A DNA stretch of 27,237 bases from Halovivax sp. (GCA_007119345.1 SKPV01000155.1:1-27237), one strand, 5' to 3'; positions 15,761-23,581 are shown, numbered from the stretch's first letter. Notes: generated from the sequence alone by a model not told the origin. Numbers and translations are program-made.

Positions 15761-15941
15761 TCCCTGGCGTCGTTTTCGGGGCCGAGGCGGTGACGGTCGA
15801 AAACGCCGTTCGTTGGCGATCTCCGGGCGAAATCCGGGATATTACCAACAACTAATCCGACTGAATCGGACGACCGGCCAGCGGGCGCCCCCGCCGCGTC
15901 GACCCCCAAGGACCAAACCCTCGTTCGGTGTCGAATCGGAC

Positions 15942-17555
15942 ATGCACAAGCCGCTGCTCGTCACCGACTTTCTGGACCGTGCCCGGGAGTACTACGGCGA
16001 TCACGAGGCGGTCGTCGCGACGACCGGGGAGCGGTACACATACGACGAGTTCGGCGACCGGGCGGATCGGTTCTCGGCCGTCCTGCAAGACCGGGGGATC
16101 GAGAAGGGCGACCGGGTCGCGGTGCTCGATCCGAACACGCACTACCACCTCGAGGCGGCCTACGGCGCGATGCAACTCGGGGCGATCCACACGCCGCTGA
16201 ACTACCGGCTGACGCCCGACGACTTCGCGTACATCCTCGAGGACGCCGGCGTCGACGCCATCTACGCCGACTACGAGTACGCCGAGAAGATCGAGCCGAT
16301 CCGCGAGGCGGTCCCGGCGGAGACGTTCGTCACGAACGACGTCGACACCGTCGAGGGCGACTGGGAGTCGTTCGACGGACTTCTCGAGGCATCCGATGCG
16401 GACTACGACCGGCCCGAGATGGCCGAGGACGACCTGATCACGATCAACTACACCTCGGGGACGACCGGCGACCCGAAGGGCGTCTGTCGGACGCACCGCT
16501 GTGAGACGCTCCACGCCCATCTGGTGACGATCCACCAGGAGCTACGCGACGACGACGTCTACCTCTGGACGCTCCCGATGTTCCACGTCAACGGCTGGGG
16601 ACACATCTTCGCCGTCACCGGCGTCGGGGCGAAACACGTCTGCACTCGCGGGGTCGACGCCGCCGGAATTTTCGAGTCGATCCGCGAGGAGGACGTCTCG
16701 TACCTGTGTGGCGCCCCGACCGTGCTCAACATGCTGATCGAGTACTTCGAGCGCCGCGAGCCCGAAACGGCCGGAGACGCCGACGTCCGGATCGCGACCG
16801 CCGGGAGCGCCCCGCCCGAAGCCACCATCAGAACGGTCGAAGACGAGTTCGGCTGGTACCTGAAACACGTCTACGGCGCGACCGAGACCGGGCCGCTGAT
16901 CACCACCTCCGACGCCCGTCGCACCTTCGACGACGACGGCCGGGAGCGGTTCTCGATCAAGAAACGCCAGGGTATCGGTTACCTCGGGACCGAGGTTCGC
17001 GTCGTCGACGAGGACGGCGAGGACGTCCCCCGGGACGACGAGACGGTCGGCGAGATCGTCGTCCGCGGCAACCAGGTGATGGCGGAGTACTGGAACAAGC
17101 CCGAGGAGACCGACGAGGCGTTCAGCGACCGCGTCGAAGGTTACTACCACATGGGTGACCTCGCGACCGTCGACGAGAACGGGATGGTCTCCATCCAGGA
17201 CCGCAAGAAGGACATCATCATCTCCGGCGGCGAGAACATCTCCAGCATCGAACTCGAGGACGCCCTCTTCGAACACGAGGCGGTCGCCGACGTGGCGGTC
17301 ATCCCGGCACCCAGCGAGGAGTGGGGCGAGACGCCGAAAGCGTTCGTCGTGCCGGCCAGCGGCGATCCCGGCGATCCCGGCGTAAACGCGGACGAGCTCG
17401 TCGATTTCACGCGGGACAACCTGGCGGGGTACAAGGCCGTCCGTCGGGTCGAGTTCGTCGCGGAGCTGCCGACGACCGCGACGGGGAAAGTCCAGAAGTA
17501 CGAACTCCGCCAGCGGGAGTGGGAGGACGAGGATCGGATGGTCGGAGAGGGGTGA
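15942..17555 (+). CDS. Acyl-CoA synthetase / AMP-dependent fatty acid-CoA ligase
   Basis: The product (537 aa) is an ANL-superfamily enzyme that activates a carboxylic acid with ATP to an acyl-adenylate and transfers it to CoA. Motifs in order are the phosphate-binding YTSGTTGDPKG (170-180), YGATETGP (311-318), the ribose-binding Asp406 region YHMGDLATVDENGM, the hinge DRKKDIIISGGENIS (420-434), and the catalytic Lys516 in TTATGK. The length and the GNQVMAEYWNKPEET segment fit medium- to long-chain fatty acyl-CoA ligases common in haloarchaea; the chain length cannot be read from sequence. The frame is open upstream to 15741, but those residues are basic and unlike the family. The ATG at 15942 gives the normal N-terminus (MHKPLLVTDFLDRA). 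No beta-oxidation genes adjoin it. Confidence 0.92.
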   Translation: MHKPLLVTDFLDRAREYYGDHEAVVATTGERYTYDEFGDRADRFSAVLQDRGIEKGDRVAVLDPNTHYHLEAAYGAMQLGAIHTPLNYRLTPDDFAYILEDAGVDAIYADYEYAEKIEPIREAVPAETFVTNDVDTVEGDWESFDGLLEASDADYDRPEMAEDDLITINYTSGTTGDPKGVCRTHRCETLHAHLVTIHQELRDDDVYLWTLPMFHVNGWGHIFAVTGVGAKHVCTRGVDAAGIFESIREEDVSYLCGAPTVLNMLIEYFERREPETAGDADVRIATAGSAPPEATIRTVEDEFGWYLKHVYGATETGPLITTSDARRTFDDDGRERFSIKKRQGIGYLGTEVRVVDEDGEDVPRDDETVGEIVVRGNQVMAEYWNKPEETDEAFSDRVEGYYHMGDLATVDENGMVSIQDRKKDIIISGGENISSIELEDALFEHEAVADVAVIPAPSEEWGETPKAFVVPASGDPGDPGVNADELVDFTRDNLAGYKAVRRVEFVAELPTTATGKVQKYELRQREWEDEDRMVGEG

Positions 17556-17608
17556 CGGGATCCGTCCACCGGTGGGCACCGACGATAGCGAACGTGAGAT
17601 AGCGATTC

Positions 17609-17728
17609 GGGACCCGCAAACGGCGAACCGGGACTCGCGAGCGGCGAGCCAGGATTCGTGAGCGGCGAGCCGGGACCCGCAAACGGCGAACCAGGGCTCG
17701 TGAGCGGCGAGCCGGGGCTCGTGAACGG
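17609..17728. repeat. 21-bp tandem repeat, nearly six copies
   Basis: Units begin at 17609, 17630, 17651, 17672, 17693 and 17714 (the last is incomplete). Units 1 and 4 are identical and share the core CGGCGAACC; the others carry CGGCGAGCC. The array fills the space between the convergent ends of the acyl-CoA ligase and nucleotidyltransferase genes. Confidence 0.9.
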
Positions 17729-17733
17729 CCCGC

Positions 17734-18207
17734 TCAGTCGACGTACTCCCTGAGCACGGCGGCGCGTTCCGTTCGGCCCAACTGCTCGTAGGCGCGAGCC
17801 TCGTAGGAGAGCGAGAGGACCGGAATCTCCGCGTCGTCGAGCGGGACGCGTTCGCGACGGGCGACGACGTCCACTGGCGGCTCCCACCGGCCGTCGACGC
17901 GTTTCCGGAGGTCACCCATGACCTCGACGCGGACGCCGCGCAACTCGAGCGCCCCGAAGTGCGACCGGATCGCCGACGATTCCGAGCGAGAGATCGGGTC
18001 GACGACGGAGTCCGCGAACCGCTCTTCGATCGCGTACGCGCCGCGTTCGGTCGTTTGCACGTCGACGTCGTTCGGCTCGACGGGTACGCCCTGGAGCGCG
18101 AAGCTCGCGCTGCCGGTGAGCGCCCACTCGACGCCCGTTCCGTCGAGCCGCCGGTGAACGGTCCGCACGACCTCGCGAATCGCCGGATCGAGCGTCGGTC
18201 GATCCAT
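17734..18207 (-). CDS. Small nucleotidyltransferase-fold protein
   Basis: The product (157 aa) has the signature of the polymerase-beta/MNT-like nucleotidyltransferase fold. TGSASFALQG (31-40) is followed by the metal-binding pair in NDVDVQ (Asp47, Asp49). A possible third acidic residue is in VRVEVMGD (Glu95 or Asp99). The C-terminus ends in a helix (YEARAYEQLGRTERAAVLREYV). It may transfer a nucleotide to an unknown target, as minimal nucleotidyltransferases of toxin-antitoxin and resistance systems do, but no HEPN partner lies beside it. The ATG at 18207 has a TATA-like box 27-28 nt upstream. The gene is divergent from the lipoate ligase gene. The fold call is fairly firm; the function is unknown. 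Confidence 0.8.
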   Translation of the reverse strand: MDRPTLDPAIREVVRTVHRRLDGTGVEWALTGSASFALQGVPVEPNDVDVQTTERGAYAIEERFADSVVDPISRSESSAIRSHFGALELRGVRVEVMGDLRKRVDGRWEPPVDVVARRERVPLDDAEIPVLSLSYEARAYEQLGRTERAAVLREYVD

Positions 18208-18230
18208 TCGGTGGGCTATCGGAGCCCGGA

Positions 18231-18239
18231 AACGTAAAC
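18231..18239 (-). promoter_or_regulatory. TATA-like promoter of the nucleotidyltransferase gene
   Basis: GTTTACGTT on the minus strand is centred 28 nt upstream of the ATG at 18207. Confidence 0.5.
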
Positions 18240-18313
18240 GAGTCCGACACCGGAAATTCTCGCGTTCGCGCGATCGAACCCGCCGTCCGGGAGTCGACGC
18301 GTCGCCGCTAGTG

Positions 18314-18423
18314 CCGGAACCACGGCCCCGACCTCGAGAGAGATGCGTCGGGCATCGGAACCACGACCCCGCCCTCGGGAGGGATGCGTCGGGCACCGGA
18401 ACCACTAACCCGCCCTCGGTCGA
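18314..18423. repeat. 41-bp tandem repeat, about 2.7 copies, running into the lipoate ligase promoter
   Basis: Units start at 18314, 18355 and 18396. Copies 1 and 2 differ at about five positions. The third, incomplete copy differs from the second by changes that turn CACGACCCC into CACTAACCC, creating the TATA-like box of the next gene. Confidence 0.85.
18404..18410 (+). promoter_or_regulatory. TATA-like promoter of the lipoate ligase gene
   Basis: ACTAACC is centred 27 nt upstream of the ATG at 18434 and lies inside the third copy of the 41-bp repeat. Confidence 0.45.
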
Positions 18424-18433
18424 CCTGCCGCCT

Positions 18434-19255
18434 ATGACCGAACTCGTCGACCGCGACTGGCGGTTGATCCGCGACGAGCCCCGGGACGGGCCGACGCAGA
18501 TGGCGCTCGAGGAGGTGGCGGTCCGCACGGCGATCGAGGACGGCATCCGGACGGTCCGGACCTACTCCTGGGAGCCGAGCACCCTCTCGCTGGGGTACCG
18601 GCAGGCGGCCGACAGCGCCGACTGGGACTTCTGCGAGCGCGAGGGGATCGGCGTGACCCGGCGTCAGACGGGCGGCGGCGGCATCTACCACGACGCCTAC
18701 GCCGACATCTCCTACACCATCGTCGTCCCGGCCGAGGAGGTGCCCGGCGATCTGATGGACTGCTACGCGCTCTTCTGCGAGCCGATCCTGGACGGGTTGA
18801 ACCGGATGGGCGTCGACGCCGACTTCGCGGCGGTTCCCAAGTCCTCGATCCACCAGCCGTCGTGCTACCTTCGGGACGTCAACCCCGCCCACGACGTCGT
18901 CGCCCACGCCGAGGGCGACGGGCCGTCCCTGAAGGTAAGCGGCAACGCCCAGTACCGGCGGCGCGACGCCGTCATCCAGCACGGCTCGATCAGCTACGAC
19001 CTGGAAGCCGACCGCCACCTCGGGGTCTTCGCGGACCACGACGTCTCGACCGAGCGGTTCCGCGAGCGCGTCGGGAGCATCCGGGAGCTGGTCGGAATCG
19101 ACCGAGAGGAGGCCGTCGACACGCTTGCGTCGGCGCTCGGGGAGTGGTGCGACGCCGACGAGAGGTCGTGGTCGAGCGACGAACTGTACGCGGCCGGCGA
19201 CCTGGCCGAACGGAAGTACGGCCACGAATCGTGGATCCGGGACCGGGATACCTGA
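18434..19255 (+). CDS. lplA: Lipoate-protein ligase A family protein
   Basis: The product (273 aa) belongs to the biotin/lipoate ligase family, which attaches lipoyl or octanoyl groups to the lipoyl domains of 2-oxoacid dehydrogenases and glycine cleavage H protein. Visible features are the substrate loop RRQTGGGGIYHD (76-87), the conserved Lys167 in KVSGNAQ that contacts the acyl-adenylate, and HGSISYDL (183-190). The length covers the catalytic domain plus a short C-terminal helical region (about 205-262). The start at 18434 was chosen because upstream in-frame codons fall in the tandem repeat and a TATA-like box is correctly spaced. Octanoyl- or lipoyl-transferase activity (LipM/LipL-like) is an alternative within the same family. 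The gene is convergent with the HtrA-type protease gene. Confidence 0.9.
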   Translation: MTELVDRDWRLIRDEPRDGPTQMALEEVAVRTAIEDGIRTVRTYSWEPSTLSLGYRQAADSADWDFCEREGIGVTRRQTGGGGIYHDAYADISYTIVVPAEEVPGDLMDCYALFCEPILDGLNRMGVDADFAAVPKSSIHQPSCYLRDVNPAHDVVAHAEGDGPSLKVSGNAQYRRRDAVIQHGSISYDLEADRHLGVFADHDVSTERFRERVGSIRELVGIDREEAVDTLASALGEWCDADERSWSSDELYAAGDLAERKYGHESWIRDRDT

Positions 19256-19310
19256 CGCGAAGACGCTCCAGTGAACACCGGCGGGCGGTCGAACGGAGCG
19301 GGTCGGATCG

Positions 19311-20513
19311 CTACATCGTCGGCTCGCGGACGTCGATCCGCTCGAGTTCCTCCGGTCTCGCCTCGAGACCAACCGGGATCTCGTGTTCGTCCTCGCCCCG
19401 GAGCACGGTGAACGCGACCGTCTCCCCGGGCGCCGTCTCCTCGAAGAGGTAGTTTCGAAGCGCGTCGGTGCCGTCGACGTCGACGTCGTCGGCCGCCACG
19501 ATGACGTCGCCGCCGATCGGGAGTCCGGTCTCGCGGTCGACCGACGACGTCCCCTCGAGGAAGAGCTCGCCAGGGAAACCGTCGACGGTCACGTCGACGT
19601 AGACGCCCTCGGTCGTCTCCTCGAGGTCGTTCCGTCGGGACAGCATCGGCGAGATCGTCATCCCGCCGATCCCGACGTAGGGGTGGGCGAACCGGCCGGT
19701 CTCGACGAGTTCCGGGACGATCCGCTCGATCATCGTCGTCGAGACGGCGAAGTTGATGTTCTCGGCGACGGCGGGCGGCGTGCCGGCGAAGTTGACCCCG
19801 ACGACCCCGCCGTCGCAGTCGAGCAGGGGTCCGCCGCTGTTGCCGGGGTTGGTCGCCGCGTCCATCTGAATCGTGCTCGGGACGGTGTACATCAGGTGTT
19901 CGATCGCGACGGTCGTCGAGCGGTCGACCGCGCTCACGACGCCCGTCGTGAGCGACCCCTCGAGACCGATCGGCGCGCCGAGGGCCGCGACGGGATCGCC
20001 CTGGGCGGGTGTTTCGTCGACGATCGACAGCGGCTCCGCGTACTCGGGCGGGTCCTCGACCCGGAGGACGGCGAGGTCGCTGTACCGATCGTCGCCGAGG
20101 AGCCGGCCGGCCGGCCGCCAGTCGCCGCGGCCGAACCTGACGTCGGCGCCGACGGCCCCGAAGATGACGTGCCAGTTCGTCGCGACGACGGCGCCGTCGT
20201 CCTCGCGGTCGTACACCCACCCCGACCCCTGCACGAACTCCCGCTGGTGCTGGTCGAACACCCGCACCGTGACGATCGAGTCCATCGCGTCCTCGACGAC
20301 CGCGCCGAAATCGCAGGCCGGCGATTCGTCCGACGGCGGGTCGCCGTCGGCGTCGTCTGCGTTACCGGCGTCGTCGGCGTCGTCGGCGAAGCGCGCCCGC
20401 GGTCCGTTCCGGTCGGCGCCGGCGATTCCGGCCGCTCCGCCGACCGCCGTCGCCCCCACCAGTGCTCTGAGCGCCGTGCGTCTCGATATCGACATCGAAT
20501 TTGCGCGCGTCAT
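19311..20513 (-). CDS. Tat-exported HtrA/DegP-type trypsin-like serine protease
   Basis: The product (400 aa) is an S1C-family quality-control protease acting outside the membrane. The Tat signal is SRRTALRALVG (10-20). An acidic Asp/Ala linker follows (about 40-63). The triad is complete: His115 (ATNWHV), Asp146 (SDLAVL) and Ser226 (GNSGGPL). One PDZ-like domain covers about 278-382 (HPYVGIGG, IGGDVIVAADDVDVDG). The start is uncertain. ATG codons occur at 20531, 20513 and 20495, all in frame and all giving a usable Tat signal. A TATA-like box centred at about 20555 would put transcription start near 20528, which favours 20513 with a short leader or 20531 leaderless. It is convergent with the lipoate ligase gene and divergent from nfo. 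It is the fifth Tat-exported protease in the window but stands apart from the island. Confidence 0.92.
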   Translation of the reverse strand: MTRANSMSISRRTALRALVGATAVGGAAGIAGADRNGPRARFADDADDAGNADDADGDPPSDESPACDFGAVVEDAMDSIVTVRVFDQHQREFVQGSGWVYDREDDGAVVATNWHVIFGAVGADVRFGRGDWRPAGRLLGDDRYSDLAVLRVEDPPEYAEPLSIVDETPAQGDPVAALGAPIGLEGSLTTGVVSAVDRSTTVAIEHLMYTVPSTIQMDAATNPGNSGGPLLDCDGGVVGVNFAGTPPAVAENINFAVSTTMIERIVPELVETGRFAHPYVGIGGMTISPMLSRRNDLEETTEGVYVDVTVDGFPGELFLEGTSSVDRETGLPIGGDVIVAADDVDVDGTDALRNYLFEETAPGETVAFTVLRGEDEHEIPVGLEARPEELERIDVREPTM

Positions 20514-20550
20514 CGGTGATCCCGTCCCCAATCGGCCGTACGACCAATGG

Positions 20551-20560
20551 ATTATTAAGC
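20551..20560 (-). promoter_or_regulatory. TATA-like promoter of the HtrA-type protease gene
   Basis: GCTTAATAAT on the minus strand is centred about 42 nt upstream of the ATG at 20513 and 24 nt upstream of the in-frame ATG at 20531. Confidence 0.5.
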
Positions 20561-20681
20561 ATATTTCGGCTCGGAATTAATAATACGACGAGACCGTTCC
20601 GCAGAATGAATTGTTAACAGTGTACACGGTACGGGACGGCGACCGGATCACGATTCCGGCCAGCCCGCACGCGTTCGACAC

Positions 20682-20689
20682 CACTATCA
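20682..20689 (+). promoter_or_regulatory. TATA-like promoter of nfo
   Basis: CACTATCA is centred 26-27 nt upstream of the ATG at 20713, consistent with leaderless transcription. Confidence 0.45.
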
Positions 20690-20712
20690 GCCCCGGGTAC
20701 TGACACCGATCC

Positions 20713-21582
20713 ATGAACGTCGGAGCACACGTCTCGATCTCCGGATCGCGCGTCTCCTCGGACGAGGAGACCCCGCCGTACGACGACATCCGCAACGCCG
20801 TCCACCGCCAGCTGGCGTTCGGCGGCAACTGCGGGCAGATCTTCACCACCTCGCCGCAGGTCTGGGCCGAGCCCGAGATCGGCGACGAAGCCGCCGCGGG
20901 CTTCCGGGAGGAGTCCGACGAGTTGCTCGAGGGGCCCTGGGTGATCCACTCGGCGTACCTGGTCAACCTCTGTACGCCGAAGGACGACCTCCGCGAGAAG
21001 TCCCTGGCCTCGCTACAGGCCGAACTCGACGCCGCCGAGCGACTGGACGTTCCGTACGTGAACACCCACCTCGGCGCCCACACCGGCGCCGGCGTCGAGG
21101 GCGGCCTCGACAACGCCGCCAGCGCCATCGACGAGCTCGACGTTCCCGAGGGCGTGAAACTGCTGATCGAGTCCGACGCGGGCAGCGGCACCAAGCTCGG
21201 CGGCGAGTTCGACCACCTGGCGGGCATCATCGACCGTACCGAGACCGACATCGGCATCTGCATCGACACCGCTCACACCCTCGTCGCGGGCAACGACCTC
21301 ACCACGCCCGAGGCCGTCGACGAGACGGTCGAGCGGTTCGACGACGAGGTCGGCCTGGAGTACCTGGAGTACATCCACCTCAACGACTCCAAGCACGACG
21401 TCGGAACCCACAAGGACGAGCACGCCCACATCGGCGAAGGCCACATCGGCGAGGACGGGATGCGCGCGATCGTCAACCACCCCGACCTCCGAGACCTGCC
21501 GTTCGCGCTGGAGACCCCGACGGAGGACGGCCGGGGCTTCGCGTGGAACATCGAGAAGACGAAGCAACTCCGGGCGAACTGA
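20713..21582 (+). CDS. nfo: Endonuclease IV (AP endonuclease, Nfo family)
   Basis: The product (289 aa) is a trinuclear zinc AP endonuclease that cuts DNA 5' of abasic sites in base excision repair. It starts with the typical NVGAHVSISG. All nine expected zinc ligands can be placed: His79 (VIHSAYL), His119 (NTHLGAH), Glu153 (LIESD), Asp185 and His188 (CIDTAH), His222 (IHLND), Asp235 and His237 (KDEHAHIGEGHIG) and Glu267 (ALETP). The motif variants IESD and IDTAH differ slightly from the bacterial LENT and LDTCH versions but keep the ligands. The length is normal. The gene is alone on its strand segment, with a TATA-like box at leaderless spacing, and the methyltransferase gene follows 90 nt later with its own promoter. 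Confidence 0.95.
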   Translation: MNVGAHVSISGSRVSSDEETPPYDDIRNAVHRQLAFGGNCGQIFTTSPQVWAEPEIGDEAAAGFREESDELLEGPWVIHSAYLVNLCTPKDDLREKSLASLQAELDAAERLDVPYVNTHLGAHTGAGVEGGLDNAASAIDELDVPEGVKLLIESDAGSGTKLGGEFDHLAGIIDRTETDIGICIDTAHTLVAGNDLTTPEAVDETVERFDDEVGLEYLEYIHLNDSKHDVGTHKDEHAHIGEGHIGEDGMRAIVNHPDLRDLPFALETPTEDGRGFAWNIEKTKQLRAN

Positions 21583-21643
21583 GCGACGGACCGCCGGCCA
21601 GCCAGGGCCAGGTCGTCACACGACCGCTCCCACACCGACCCGC

Positions 21644-21650
21644 TTTTACC
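21644..21650 (+). promoter_or_regulatory. TATA box of the methyltransferase gene
   Basis: CTTTTACC is centred 27 nt upstream of the GTG at 21673 and decides that start. Confidence 0.55.
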
Positions 21651-21672
21651 GCGACCGTCCCAACGAGCCGGC

Positions 21673-22479
21673 GTGCGCGAGTTCTCCGCCGACTACCTGC
21701 GACGGACCCGCGAGGGGATGTGGGACGACTCGCGGGCGGCCCTCGAACCGCTGGCGCTCGGGTCGCGCGAGCGCGTCCTCGACGTCGGCTGCGGAACGGG
21801 CGAGCTGAGCCGCGTCCTCGCCGCGGAGTGTCCCGGCGAGGTGATCGGCTGCGACGCCGACCGCGGCCTCCTCTCCGCGGCCGGCGAGCACGTCCCCGCC
21901 GTCGCCGGCGACGCGCTCCGACTGCCCTTTCCCGACGACGCGTTCGACCTGGTGGTCTGTCAGGCGCTGCTGATTAACCTTCCCGACCCCGCGGCGGCGC
22001 TGGACGAGTTCGCCCGCGTCTCGCGGGACCTGGTCGCGGCGATCGAACCGGACAACGGGTCGGTGACCGTCGAGTCGACCGTCGACGCCGAGTCGCCGCT
22101 GGCCGCGCGGGCGCGGCGAGCGTACCTCGACGGCGTGGAGACGGACGTGACCCTTGGGGCCGCCGCGCGCGAGACGTTCGCGACCGCCGGGCTCGAGGTC
22201 GTGGCCACCGACCGCTACGACCACACCCGGGCGATCGAGCCCCCGTACGGCGAGGTGGCGGTGCTGGCCGCCAGGCGGAAAGCCTCCGGCGCCGGCCTGG
22301 CGGACGACCGGGCCGAACTGCTGGCGGGCGACCTGACGAGAGCGGAGTACGACGACCTCCGGGGCGAGTGGCGCGAGATGGGGCGGGAAGTGATCGCCCA
22401 GATGGGCGACGGCTCGTACCGTCGAACCGAAACCGTCCCGTTTCACGTGACGGTCGGCCGGGTACCGGCGGAATCCTGA
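21673..22479 (+). CDS. Class I SAM-dependent methyltransferase
   Basis: The product (268 aa) carries the SAM-binding motif I VLDVGCGTG (35-43), an acidic residue ending strand 2 (IGCDADRG, about 58-65), motif II/III GDALRLPFPDDAFDLVVCQ (about 75-93) and LINLPDPAAALDEFARV. This matches the UbiE/COQ5-like Methyltransf_11 pattern. The C-terminal third (about 170-268) has no clear motif and probably forms the substrate cap. The start is GTG, supported by a TATA-like box 27 nt upstream. The substrate is unknown, and its neighbours (DNA repair gene upstream, small membrane protein convergent) give no hint. Confidence 0.88.
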   Translation: MREFSADYLRRTREGMWDDSRAALEPLALGSRERVLDVGCGTGELSRVLAAECPGEVIGCDADRGLLSAAGEHVPAVAGDALRLPFPDDAFDLVVCQALLINLPDPAAALDEFARVSRDLVAAIEPDNGSVTVESTVDAESPLAARARRAYLDGVETDVTLGAAARETFATAGLEVVATDRYDHTRAIEPPYGEVAVLAARRKASGAGLADDRAELLAGDLTRAEYDDLRGEWREMGREVIAQMGDGSYRRTETVPFHVTVGRVPAES

Positions 22480-22528
22480 GCGGCGGACCGCTCGGTCGAA
22501 ACGGTCACGGCGGCCGACGGGAGGGACC

Positions 22529-22744
22529 TCAGGCGTCCCCGCGGTCGGGGTCGGGCTCGGCGCCTCGGCCGACCAGCGACACGGCGGCGCCGACCAGACC
22601 GATACCGATGATGACGGCGCCGGCGACCGCATCGATTGTCGCGGTCATCGCGAGCGCGGACCCGGTGAACACCAGCGCGAGGTTCGCGTAGAGCGCCGTC
22701 CGGGGCGTAAACAGTCGATCCACGACGTCCGACGGCAGGTGCAT
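22529..22744 (-). CDS. Small two-helix membrane protein
   Basis: The product (71 aa) has two hydrophobic helices (about 17-37 and 40-58) and a short acidic, charged C-terminus (RGAEPDPDRGDA). The start MHLPSDVVDRLFTPRTALYANLAL has a TATA-like box centred 27 nt upstream. Small double-helix membrane proteins of this kind are common in haloarchaea. No function is known to me. Hydrophobic pattern, acidic tail and promoter spacing support a real gene despite its size. Confidence 0.7.
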   Translation of the reverse strand: MHLPSDVVDRLFTPRTALYANLALVFTGSALAMTATIDAVAGAVIIGIGLVGAAVSLVGRGAEPDPDRGDA

Positions 22745-22767
22745 GCGCGTGGGGTACGCGAGAACCG

Positions 22768-22775
22768 GGTAAACG
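22768..22775 (-). promoter_or_regulatory. TATA-like promoter of the 71-aa membrane protein
   Basis: CGTTTACC on the minus strand is centred 27 nt upstream of the ATG at 22744. Confidence 0.5.
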
Positions 22776-22883
22776 CTTTCCCGTCCGCCGTCACCGCGGT
22801 CGACGTCCCGGGAGAGGGGGATTTCGCGCGGTCGTCGGCTCGGAGGCGGGACGTTCGCGTCACGTCTACCGCCGCGGCGGCGG

Positions 22884-23534
22884 TCAGATCACGTCGCCGC
22901 GGACCGTCGCGCCGTCCTGCTCGTCGCGCCAGGAGTGGACCGCCTTCGCGGCGGTCTCGGCTTCGCCCTCGTCCATCCCGAGCATCTCGAGGGCGGCCGA
23001 CAGCGTCGGCATCGCGAACGCGCTCTCGCGGAGCTTCTCGAACGCCTCGGTCGAACGGGTGCCGTCGACCCAGAGACAGACGCCGCGCGGATCGAGCAGC
23101 TGGGTGTAGTCCTCGCGCAGTCTGGCCCCCCGGAGCCGCTGGGTGACGTTGTCCTCGAAGGAGGCGTTGCACACCTCGAGGTGGATCGGCTCGTCGCCGT
23201 CCAGCAGGTGGGCGGCGAGACAGCGCTCCGGGGCGACGTGGCCGTGCTCGTTCGCGCGGACGCGGCCCGGGTCGGCCTCGGCCCAGTCGGCGTCGACCGC
23301 CGTCCCGACCCCGCGAACGCCGTGAGCGTCGTAAAACGCCCGCTCGCGATCTTCGTCGTTGGTCATCAGGATGTCCTTCGTGAGGTAGACGTCGAGGCGG
23401 TCGACGGGATCCAACCCGAGCGCGAGATCGCCGTAGACCCACACCTCGCGGACGGGAACGGGGAGCCGCTCGCGCTCGACGGTCTCGACGAGACGCTCCA
23501 CGCGATCGACCGCCGCGGACCGCTCCATGCTCAT
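22884..23534 (-). CDS. Conserved haloarchaeal protein (DUF7095-like), unknown function
   Basis: The product (216 aa) is soluble and acidic, without signal or membrane segments. The N-terminal part has an amphipathic helix (ERSAAVDRVERLVETVERER), then VREVWVYGDLALGLDPVDR and LDVYLTKD. A region with cysteines in PERCLAAHLL and LEVCNASF follows, and the end is helical and acidic (about 165-216). I recall this type as a haloarchaea-specific family (DUF7095), but the number is from memory. The YGDLALGLDPVDRLDVYL stretch loosely recalls a nucleotidyltransferase G...D-x-Y pattern; that is weak. The ATG at 23534 is favoured over 23528 and 23561 because a TATA-like box lies 28 nt upstream. It is divergent from the alpha/beta hydrolase gene across 428 nt of gene-free DNA. 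Confidence 0.8.
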   Translation of the reverse strand: MSMERSAAVDRVERLVETVERERLPVPVREVWVYGDLALGLDPVDRLDVYLTKDILMTNDEDRERAFYDAHGVRGVGTAVDADWAEADPGRVRANEHGHVAPERCLAAHLLDGDEPIHLEVCNASFEDNVTQRLRGARLREDYTQLLDPRGVCLWVDGTRSTEAFEKLRESAFAMPTLSAALEMLGMDEGEAETAAKAVHSWRDEQDGATVRGDVI

Positions 23535-23581
23535 CGGCGACCGTTGGTGACGGACGCCCAAAACGATTTCTGGAGGGAGAT

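Larger units (their letters stand above)
15015..15941. other. Gene-free interval (927 nt) between rio2 and the acyl-CoA ligase gene
   Basis: Frames on both strands are long but very Arg/Ser/Pro-rich and basic, unlike haloarchaeal proteins, so no gene is called. The interval holds the rio2 promoter (15037-15045), the phased palindromes (15283-15388), many GATCG-type short motifs (15390-15520) and a strong A/T-rich promoter-like block (15729-15760). Confidence 0.6.

Noticed and set aside
17144..17887. Minus-strand frame encoding a heptad Pro-Gly-Ser repeat across the 21-bp array.
   Set aside because: The peptide repeat arises only because 21 is divisible by three. The frame overlaps two real genes antisense or out of frame.
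20577..21269. Minus-strand frame opposite nfo.
   Set aside because: Ser-rich shadow of a gene whose nine zinc ligands are all intact.
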